A stretch of DNA of 64,000 bases, taken from contig OX421966.1 of the NCBI GenBank assembly GCA_949128115.1, positions 558,001-622,000 on the forward strand. Direction: 5' to 3'. The stretch's first letter is position 1. Each line of letters starts with the position of its first letter. The stretch is from Anaspis maculata (Eukaryota; Arthropoda; Insecta; Coleoptera; Scraptiidae). This document shows positions 56,259 through 64,000 of this stretch, piece after piece. Under the pieces are notes generated by a model. It was not told the DNA's origin and made no database searches. It worked only from the letters and a program-made list of their open reading frames with translations. Made by a program: the position numbers and the translations under genes.

Positions 56259-56580
56259 GATGTCAACTGAATTAGCTTTTATATCCTTCAAACACACCAA
56301 AACACTGAACTGATAAAAAATTATCACAAATTATCATTATTACACAATTGCACAATCGCAAGAAGTTTATCATGCGAAGTGTCTTTTGACTTTGTTATCC
56401 AAAATAATTTTGCCAAGCCGACTCCAGTAGATAAATCAGCGGAAATATTGATTACCACTGGTCGCTTTGGATTTCTTTTTGATACACAGAGTGGTCCACA
56501 AGTCTCAAAAATCTCATTCTTCTCCAGAAGCATCACCAAAAAAATTTCTATGAAAACAATCTCCAGGTTCAGATCTTTTT
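56259..56580 (-). promoter_or_regulatory. Promoter of LRR copy F
   Basis: TATA box TATAAAAG (minus strand 56283-56276); initiator region CATCGTTG as in copy E. Upstream, ATGATAAACTT (complement near 56363-56373) preserves the TGATAA motif, followed by TTGTGTAATAATG. Further upstream homology continues to the complement of TTCATAGAAATTTT near 56545. Confidence 0.7.
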
Positions 56581-56599
56581 GCAGCAAATAACAGTCCTC

Positions 56600-56960
56600 C
56601 ACGGTACATCCACAAGGATGAAAATATACTGACGGCCAAAATCAAAAAGACACTTTTTCTGAGTTTCCATACACAAAAACCACGTGACAGATTTTCTCCA
56701 AATTCTTCATGAGGGGGATCAGCGTCGGACTGGCAAATTTTGGCCTACCGGGCAAAGAATGAAAGTGGCCTCAAAACTGAAGGGGGAGTCAGAGGGGCCC
56801 GCCTCCCAGTTAGTGCCGCAGGCAACTTTTTTCAAGATAATAATAATGCTAATAACAAAAAAAAGATGCTGACCAAATTGTCTATAGATTTCTTCAAACT
56901 CAAAACTTTTGCTTGAAATATACTACGATAAAGAAAACAATGGAGGAGAGAAAAATATTG
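56600..56960. other. Intergenic DNA, nothing recognised
   Basis: Sequence between the copy F upstream block and a solo LTR; no coding or repeat signal that I can identify. Confidence 0.4.
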
Positions 56961-56965
56961 ATTAT

Positions 56966-57477
56966 TGTTACGTATTTCGCGTACGGGTTCGAATATAATT
57001 GAGACAATCGTTTAAAACACACACTGTTTATTACTGATAAATACACGCCAACAATTATTTACTTGGGAATATCGCTGTGATTACTACTCGCTTTTAATCC
57101 GCTCGCTACCACCTCGCATTCCAATTCATAAGAGCTCGTGAGGCCACAATTGATGCCTTATATAAGTCCGACTGATTTATCTCGAATGTTCCATGCATTT
57201 TCTAGCAGTCTCGACAGTGACCCGACATACGGTTTCCATACGATTTCCGAAAAATCTTGCACATTACCCGTATAATTCTGCCGTGCTCCAGAACCGGCGC
57301 CTCCGCCAAATTGGACGGATGTAGCTTGACCCACTACCAAAGTCTCCATACAGTTGTACGGGAAAAAGCCTACACGCGCGCTCCGGAACACACCAGAAGG
57401 CTCCGCACTAGTACATTGCGATCTAACGGGAAGAGTCTAGGAAGATCGAGTGTTATCCAGAATCGCCGCTTATAACA
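56966..57477 (-). mobile_element. Solo LTR, 512 bp
   Basis: On the minus strand it begins TGTTATAAGCGGCG and ends GCGAAATACGTAACA, with a perfect 4-bp target duplication TTAT (56962-56965 and 57478-57481). On that strand it has TATATAAG (near 57162) and AATAAA (near 57032) in promoter/poly(A) order. No internal region is adjacent, so it is what remains after LTR-LTR recombination. A partial relative is at 7450-7654. Confidence 0.85.
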
Positions 57478-57592
57478 TTATTCTTCTTACATTAGTCCAG
57501 GAATTACAGAAAAAAATAGCGAACAAAAATGGAACCAAGCCGGATTTTTGCAGAAGCTCATCAACAGTTTTGATTTCAAAGATACTCATCTG

Positions 57593-59582
57593 AACTGCTC
57601 AAAAGTGAATAGGGGTAATAAAAAATTTCGCGTTTTTCAATATTGGAATATCTCGAAAAAAATCACCCGATTTCAAAAATGAAGGCGACGCCAGATAGGG
57701 CCTTTTCTCAGCTACGTGGTGATGAATAGGATAACTTCATTATTTAAAATGTACATATATATAGTGGGTGTCAAAAGAGGGAGTGAGGGTCAATTTTCAA
57801 CGTTGTACCATTTTTTCAAAAAAAATTGTAGATCATTTCTGATGTCATTTTTGGAAAGGTAGAATTATTACCTCGAATTGGTTTTTTAGTATCACAAATA
57901 TTTCTTTCATTTCAAAGACTACGTGATTCTTTCTAAAATTCACAGTTTCTCATTGCGATTCTCTCATTGGCCATATTATTGACATAAATGTGACAGATAT
58001 GTATGAAATCACTTTATATACTTTTTCACGACAAAATTCCACCCCAACGACCCCCAAGGGGCCAAGGGGGCTACCCCTGGTGGACGCCACCAACCTCTTC
58101 ACGGATGAGTTGAAATGGGACATGTTGTGGCGGTTACCATGAATTTTCCAAATCAGGATTCTTGACGTAACGTCAGTAGCTTTATGTCAAACCATAAATA
58201 CAATCATGGTTCATGGTTACCATATCAGCCCCCTCTTGGACATTTTTGTGCAGGGTGCTCACGCGAGACAGATACCCCTTTATTCAAAACTTTCCCTCCG
58301 TGATAATTGGAAATAGAAAACACTATCCTGGAACAATTATTTCCGTAGTCTCTGAAGACGTCAAGTATGATTTTCCATTCCGTGCCAGATACAGGGTGTC
58401 GCATTTTTTTTTTATTTTATCAAAACACCCTGTATGTCGTTATGAGCATCACAGTCGATTCATCACAGAAACGCATGACACTCCTGAATTGAAAAAAAAA
58501 TTGGAAAATCCACAATAGCATCTCAAAAATATTTTTTTTATGGAATGATGGGTTCATTTTAGAAATCAGATATGTCCCGGATATTTCATTAGTCATTCAA
58601 TGTCATTCCATCTCATTTAGAAGTGAAGCAGAATATTCTGAACATATTTGGATTCTAAAATGGATCCATCATTTATAAGAAAAATGTGAATTTTCCAAAT
58701 TTTTTGGACTTTTTTTTTGGAGTGTCATGCATTTTTGTAATTAAGATAACAGTGTGCATTGATTGTGGTGATGAAATACAGGGTGTTCCAAGAGAATAAG
58801 GGAAAAATGCGACACCCTGTACATGGCACAAACTTGACATACTCAAAAATTACGGGAAAAATGATTCCAGGAAAGTTTTTTCTTTTTTGAATTGTCATGA
58901 AAACAAAGTTTTTGACAGGGGGGTATCCCTCTAGCGTGAACACCCTGTACAAAAATGACCAAAAGGGGGATGATATGGTAACCATGATTGGAATTAAGAT
59001 TTGACATAAAGTTACTGATGTTACGTCAAGAATCCTGATTTGAAAAATTCATGGTAACCGCCACAACATGATTCATTTCAACTCATCTCTAAAGAAGTTG
59101 CTGACGTCCACTGAGGGTAGCCCCCTCAGGGGTCGTTGGGGTGAATTCTGTCATGGGAATGTATATGAAGTGAATTCATGCGTATGTGCCAAATTGATGT
59201 CAATAATATGGCCAATTAGAGATTCGCAATCAAAAACTGTGAATTTCAGAAAAAATCACGTATAGCCTTTGAAATAAAAGGAATATTTGTGAAACTAGAA
59301 AACCCTTTCGAGGTATCAATGCTACCTCCCCAGAAACGACATCAGAATTGATCTATATTTCTTTTTTTCAAAAATGGCACAACGTTGAAAATTGAACCTT
59401 TTTACACCCTGTATAGCATGTACCTTTTCAATAATGAAATTATCCTATCCATTACTACATAGCTAAAAGAAGGCCTTATCTGGCGGCGTCTTCCTTCTTG
59501 AAATCGGGTAACTCCTTTCCAAGATATTCCTATTTTGAAAAATGCGGAATTTTTGATTGCCCCTATTCACTTTTGAGCAGTT
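57593..59582. mobile_element. ~2-kb palindromic (fold-back) element
   Basis: Begins AACTGCTCAAAAGTGAATAG and ends in its imperfect reverse complement (..CACTTTTGAGCAGTT), centre near 58588, arms nearly 1 kb. Shared pairs include GGCGGTTACCATGAATTTT (58131) with AAATTCATGGTAACCGCC (59045), and GCCCCCTCTTGG with its complement. Nested in each arm are short segments with CACCCTGTA ends (about 58390-58437 and 58777-58826). There is no transposase; open frames in the arms have no family match. Confidence 0.85.
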
Positions 59583-59829
59583 TATAGTATGGGGGCATAG
59601 GTCGTGCTGTGTGCAGCTTCGTGAGGCTATATAGGCATATGTGCCAATGGATTTTTGGACCATCAAGGCATATGAAAAATTATGGTGGAAAATTGGGATC
59701 TGCTGCAGGCACATATGGTGGATGCGCCGAAATGAGTCCCGCTCGTTAACAAAAAAATGCATGTAGCTTTTCCATTTCACAATGGATCTTGATATTTGTC
59801 ACTTCAATCTGTAGAGGGAAGAATCCTTT

Positions 59830-60146
59830 TGGTATCCCATAGCATAGCACGATTGTTGTTATAGAGTGGTGAATTTGGGAGATGTTTCGCTGGAGAGTCT
59901 GTCACTATAACAAGAATTCTAGCTGTGGAATTTATATATCCAGCGCAATTTTTACATCGATATTATTGAACCCAGTGTAATATTCAGAATTCATGATAAT
60001 TTGAGACATTCTTGCTATGTAGATGATGCTTTGAGCGGAATTTTCAATAAAACGTGTTGATTCAGCAAAGTTCATACTAACAAGTTGATGAGTCTCGTGG
60101 AAGTCTCACTATATTGAAGATGATGAATTTATTCAGCGAAATTATA
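59830..60146. repeat. Degenerate ~34-bp motif DNA
   Basis: AATTCATGATAATTTGAGAC, AACAAGTTGATGAGTCTCG and similar phrases at about 34-bp spacing, as at 7.9 and 24.3 kb. Confidence 0.5.
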
Positions 60147-60690
60147 TACAGGGTGTTTCAGATTTGAATCGCGTCGTTCTGGGAAGTGATGAGAAACGTC
60201 AAAAGAAGTGGACTTTTCCAAACAAATATATGTCAGGAACGATTATTAACAGAGATAAAGACGTTCAAAGTTGAACTTTAAAAATCGATTTTTCGCCATA
60301 ACTTTGGAAGTTCTCAACCGATTTTGTTCAAAAGCCAAAACTTACTGGAATAAGTCGGCATTTAACGATATTCGCGGTCCATCAAAATTTTTCAGGGGCG
60401 TGGATAATGGGGGATGCCTTTGCTCTTTTACCCCTATTTTTCACCCCTTGAGGTGATTTTGCAGATTGTTGACATTTTTGAATTTTAAGTTCAATTTGAA
60501 AGAAAAAGTTACTCTTGCAAAATTTTGATTAGAGGCTTTGTTTCCAAGATTTTTGCGTTTGAAACTCCGGAAAACACATCAAAATATCCACTTTAAAGAG
60601 CTAAAAAAATATTTTTCCTGAAAACTTCTCGTTTCTTACAGAAACTCATGATTTAGCAACTTGAAACACCTAGAAAACCTATCCCAATAA
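60147..60690 (+). mobile_element. Single arm of a CAGGGTG fold-back element
   Basis: Begins TATACAGGGTGTTTCAGATT and is collinear with the left arm of the palindrome at 18162 (TTTTTCAGGGGC, CCCCTATTTTTCACCCC, CAAAATTTTGATTAGAGGCT). The second arm is missing. It marks an older or deleted copy. Confidence 0.65.
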
Positions 60691-60839
60691 AGGGATCATC
60701 CGTTATTTTGGATTTCAATTTGTAGGGCTTTGGAAGTGGTGTTTTCGTTAATATTAAAACATAACCACAAGAAAATTGGAAACATGTATTGATAAAATAT
60801 CACGTTCACTAAAGAAATAACAGGATAACAGGATGTTAC

Positions 60840-61222
60840 GTTGAACATGTCAGTAGTATTTAACAATAACAATAACAATATAGAACAGATATCATGTAAG
60901 AAGTTGTCCTAGGCTTAGTCCTCTTAAGAGTGTATTTTCTATAGCATTTCATCTGACCGGCGCGTTCTTGGGATATTCGTATTCATTATCGCTTCCAGCG
61001 ATCTGATATCTCCCATGCTTTCAGATTCATTCCAGGGGATGCCAATGAAATGTTCTCAAAGAGTTGCCATTTAGGATAGTAATTTAAGAATGGTATGCTG
61101 AACTTCTGGGTTAGTTCCTGGCAGATACAAGATACAATTACAGTTGAATTGCATTCAGATTGGAATTCGAAAAATGTTGGTGAATCAAAAAGAGCTATGT
61201 TATATAATTCCAAACAAATGTT
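60840..61222 (-). other. Conserved 3' flank of LRR copy G
   Basis: Reverse complement resembles the flanks of C and A (GGAAGCGATAATG.., ..CTATATTGTTATTGTTATTG), more diverged than in E and F. Confidence 0.5.
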
Positions 61223-62578
61223 TTATACGTATATCAAAATGGATATCGGCAATCCTTTCAAGCCATCACTTCCAAAAAGAGCAGAAATTCCATTACCCCG
61301 CAGATCCAGCTCTTCCAAACTAGTCAAATTATTGAACGTCCCAGATTCCACTTTACGAATCGCATTCGAAGACAATTTCAAAAGTTTCAAGTTGCTCAAG
61401 CCTTGGAACGCATCGACCGGTAAATTTTTCAAAAAGTTGCCGTGCATGTGTAACTGTGTCAACTTTGGCATCGCTCTCAAAGCGCCACTTTCGATAACGG
61501 AAATTTGGTTTTCATCCAGATTTAGCACGTGTAAATCGTCCAGTCCTTCGAAAGAACCACTTCGGAGTGCGACGATTTTGTTCTTGGACAAATCCAAATC
61601 GTATAACCGGCTCAAGCCTCGGAATACACCGGGCGGTAAATTGCTCAGCCGGTTTTTTTTCAACCATAAATTGAACAGCTTTGGCATTCCTTTCAGAGCG
61701 TTGCTTTCGATATGAGAAATTGAATTTTCCGTCAGATCAAGCTTATGCAGATTGCTCTGATCTTCGAAAGTATCATTCGAGAGGGCTTCAATTTTGTTCT
61801 CAGACATTTCTAAAACAAACAAGCGACTCAATCCTTGCAACGCATCAACTGGTAGTTTTTTCAAACGGTTGCTCTGTAAGTGTAAGAATTCCAATTTTGG
61901 CATTTTTTGCAAAGCACCTTTCTCGATTACAGAAATCTCATTACTAAAAAGATCTAACGTGTCTAAATCGTTCAGCCCTTCGAATAGATTACTTCCAAGA
62001 ACAGCAATTTTATTTTTGTACAACTTCAGAGTTTTCAAGCGGCTCAAGCCTTGGAATGCCCCAGCTGGTATTTCCATCAAACTGTTCTCATCTAAATATA
62101 ATACTTCCAGCTCAGGCATTCCTTCCAAAGCACTTCTTTCGATGACCGAAATTTTATTCTCATTCAGATATAGCTTTTGTAAATGGTTCAGCCCTTCAAA
62201 AGTGTTATTTTTCAAAGTAACAATCTCATTTTCACCCAAATACAGCTCTTTTGTACTGCTCAGCTTCACAAACGCCTTCGGCTTTATTTCTTTGATGTGA
62301 ATTCTCATCAGCAACAGTCTGTCAAGCTTTTCAGCTCCTGGAAAATCTGACAAAAATAACGGAGGCAACTGGACGATGTTTGATCTCTTAATTTCGAATT
62401 CTATATTCACAGGATTCTCAAGGTGAATATTGTTGAACATTGCGGAATTCACGTCAGACTGAGATAAATCCAAACATGTAACGACACCATTTTGTTGACG
62501 TTCTGATTCTGTACAAACAGCCTTAGTTTCTGAGCAAAACCAGGCAAATAACACAACCAGTTTTATTGGACACCTCAT
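61223..62578 (-). CDS. Secreted LRR protein, copy G
   Basis: 451 residues from ATG 62578-62576, which follows acceptor TTCCAG (AG ending at 62585) by six bases. The open frame extends 40 codons further upstream, but that part is intron and crosses the acceptor conserved in all copies, so the internal ATG is preferred. Signal peptide MRCPIKLVVLFAWFCSETKA, Cys cap, then fifteen LRRs in the three-type order (for example NEISVIEKGALQKMPKLEFL, then NRLKKLPVDALQGLSRL). The C-terminus is SALFGSDGLKGLP. One variant: the N-terminal cap is a few residues shorter than in C. Intact, secreted, unanchored; ligand unknown. Confidence 0.93.
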   Translation of the reverse strand: MRCPIKLVVLFAWFCSETKAVCTESERQQNGVVTCLDLSQSDVNSAMFNNIHLENPVNIEFEIKRSNIVQLPPLFLSDFPGAEKLDRLLLMRIHIKEIKPKAFVKLSSTKELYLGENEIVTLKNNTFEGLNHLQKLYLNENKISVIERSALEGMPELEVLYLDENSLMEIPAGAFQGLSRLKTLKLYKNKIAVLGSNLFEGLNDLDTLDLFSNEISVIEKGALQKMPKLEFLHLQSNRLKKLPVDALQGLSRLFVLEMSENKIEALSNDTFEDQSNLHKLDLTENSISHIESNALKGMPKLFNLWLKKNRLSNLPPGVFRGLSRLYDLDLSKNKIVALRSGSFEGLDDLHVLNLDENQISVIESGALRAMPKLTQLHMHGNFLKNLPVDAFQGLSNLKLLKLSSNAIRKVESGTFNNLTSLEELDLRGNGISALFGSDGLKGLPISILIYV

Positions 62579-62966
62579 GGTAATCTGGAACAAATGAAAT
62601 AAATTACTGGGTGATTTTCTTTGGTGGATATCGGCTCTGTAGTGGACAACAGAACACGCAGTTCCACAGAAAATCACGGAGAAATGTTTAGTTCGCAAGA
62701 GCTTGCATGCATTCCCTGAGGTTAATCAACTGGCATTATAAGGTGGAGATCACCTAAGGAAATCATCAATCAGTTTTTCAATCAATTAGCCTTTCGGTGC
62801 TCTCCTCAATACTGTCAATAATTATAATTGTATTCTCAGAACTACGAGTAAATAATGCTCAATGACCATCGCATTACAGCTAAAAAAAATTCTCTTGATA
62901 CTTTCGCAAATTTTCCAATCAATATATTTACATAACTGCTCAAAAGAAATGGAGTTCAAGACTTAC

Positions 62967-63063
62967 CTCTACCACTGCAAGATGGAGATATATTTTCACG
63001 AAAGTCAATGGAATAGAAATCTTCGTTGTGGGTACTTGTGTCGGAGACGATTTTATGGTAACT
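62967..63063 (-). other. Non-coding exon 1 of LRR copy G
   Basis: On the minus strand it starts at the A of TCAGT (63063) and ends GCAGTGGTAGAG before donor GTAAGTCT (G 62966, T 62965). The intron to 62585 is 382 bp. Confidence 0.7.
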
Positions 63064-63440
63064 GATGTCAAGCGGCGGAATTTTATTCCTACCAAACAAA
63101 CCAAAACACAGACTTGATAGCAAATTATCAAGAATTATTATTATTGCGCAATTGCACAAAGTTCATCATACAAAGTGTTTTAGATTCGTTATTGAAAGTA
63201 ATTTTGGAAAGCCAATTATTCCGTGAAAATTTATAATCACTGGGTGTGAATGAACTTTATATCTGATATACAGGGTGATCCACAAGTGCGGAAAATTTCA
63301 TTCTTCTTGAAAGACATCACCAAAATATATCTATGAGAATCAGCGGAGCTGACTTGAAGCGGTTTCAGGGACCCAGTTGAATGTTTTAAAAGCCTTGATG
63401 AAATAGAGAGATTCATGTGATTTATGATTCACCCTGTATC
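63064..63440 (-). promoter_or_regulatory. Promoter of LRR copy G (weakened TATA)
   Basis: The conserved block is present, but the GATA-type motif reads ATGATGAAC (near 63155) and the TATA position reads GAATAAAA (63088-63081). The TCAGT initiator (63065-63061) and donor are intact. Expression may differ from the other copies. The block starts at the complement of GATACAGGGTGAATCAT (near 63440), the same landmark as at 8.3 kb. Confidence 0.65.
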
Positions 63441-63780
63441 AATAACAGAAAATAAGAGTCGAAACAGTGAACAGTCTATAGATCACTGCTTGATGAAATA
63501 AGCAATAATTAAACGATGACAAACAATTCCCAAAAATTATTTTGAATAACGGTAATAAATTGGGGCGGAGTCCCAATATTTTGACATCCTGATATCTTTT
63601 CAAATGGACATTTTTTCTAGGTGGGTATTTTTTTTGTGGGTTTGATTTGTTGCTTTGAGTTCGGAACGTGCGTTTGGGGCAGCTTTCATTTCCAATTTTG
63701 GTTTTCTCTTATCCCTAGTCCAGTTCAATAAGGGAAGACAAAATTTTGTTTGAGTGAGGTGTAATGCAGAGATCATACTA
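63441..63780. other. Intergenic DNA, nothing recognised
   Basis: No recognisable gene or repeat; open frames here have no family match. Confidence 0.4.
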
Positions 63781-63928
63781 CCGCCTTCGAACAACTTGTG
63801 AAACAAAATTGACGGCTATAGAATGATTTCCGCTACAAAGTACATGGGTTGAACAAAATTTTCGCCAGGAAGTTGATGAATTTGGCGGAATTATCACTCT
63901 GGGATCGATGGATTCAGCAAATCTCATT
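63781..63928. repeat. Degenerate ~34-bp motif DNA
   Basis: AATGATTTCCGCTACAAAGT and AGGAAGTTGATGAATTTGGC: a short stretch of the motif directly abutting the LRR fragment H. Confidence 0.55.
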
Positions 63929-63930
63929 TT

Positions 63931-64000
63931 CAACTGGTTGTTTGGTAAGTATAATCCAAGCAGTGTTGGTATTCCTTTGAAGCAATTTTTTCCAATAACG
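63931..64000 (-). pseudogene. LRR gene fragment, copy H (runs off the window)
   Basis: The minus strand reads VIGKNCFKGIPTLLGLYLPN then NQLK, matching VIEKNAFKGMPKLSKLWLEN then NRLR of copy F. The homology stops at 63931, where motif DNA begins, so this gene has lost its 3' end; its 5' part lies to the right of the window. Confidence 0.75.

Noticed and set aside
58213..59780. Open frames of 65-105 codons in the 2-kb palindrome
   Set aside because: They fall in inverted arms whose partner arm does not keep the same frame; no family match.
62579..62698. N-terminal 40-codon extension of LRR copy G
   Set aside because: It crosses the splice acceptor conserved in all paralogs; the signal peptide starts at the internal ATG 62578.

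Overview
The window is AT-rich nuclear DNA of an animal, most likely an insect. It has spliced genes with TATA/TCAGT promoters, Ty3/gypsy and non-LTR retrotransposons, fold-back elements and satellite DNA. I cannot name the order. No bacterial operon, tRNA, rRNA or CRISPR is visible.

The host genes are one family: secreted leucine-rich-repeat (LRR) proteins in a tandem cluster broken up by repeats. I count eight copies. A (1-670, +, cut by the window edge), B (4535-6952, +, pseudogene), C (exons 9253-9349 and 10016-11377, +), D (exons 16613-16717 and 21328-23058, +), E (35195-36959, +, one nonsense codon), F (54494-56258, -), G (61223-63063, -) and a fragment H at the right edge (63931-64000, -). 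Each complete copy has the same design: a conserved upstream block with a TGATAA motif, a TATA box about 25 bp before a TCAGT-type initiator, a roughly 100-bp non-coding exon 1, one intron, then a single coding exon starting a few bases after the splice acceptor. The proteins have a 20-residue signal peptide, a short N-terminal Cys cap and 15-20 LRRs of 24 residues, arranged as a three-LRR (72-residue) super-repeat. There is no membrane anchor. E and F are the closest pair, have the same reading length (454 codons) and face each other tail to tail.

The rest is mobile and repetitive DNA. A young, nested Ty3/gypsy element lies at 43926-53082, with two 1577-bp LTRs, target duplication AACAC, a -1 frameshift signal between gag and pol, intact pol and interrupted gag. 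It sits inside a fold-back element (43483-53728) whose sister copy at 12.3 kb preserves the empty site. Other mobile pieces are a solo LTR (56966-57477), non-LTR fragments (5745-6237, 40180-41220, 41260-41606), a decayed gypsy pol fragment (37517-38401), long palindromes (18162-19209 and 57593-59582), a half-palindrome (60147-60690) and a small hairpin element (53942-54059).

Satellite-type DNA is prominent. A higher-order array of about eleven units of about 570 bp fills 25627-31872; it appears to have grown from a degenerate ~34-bp motif that also occurs at 7.9, 8.6, 13.1, 24.3, 59.8 and 63.8 kb, often at the edges of LRR duplicons. Two copies of a composite repeat (1.9-3.4 kb and 38.5-40.2 kb), two copies of a ~1.4-kb repeat carrying a TGCGTTGCTT microsatellite (33.1-34.5 and 41.6-43.1 kb) and a ~1.9-kb degenerate short repeat (13.7-15.6 kb) complete the picture.
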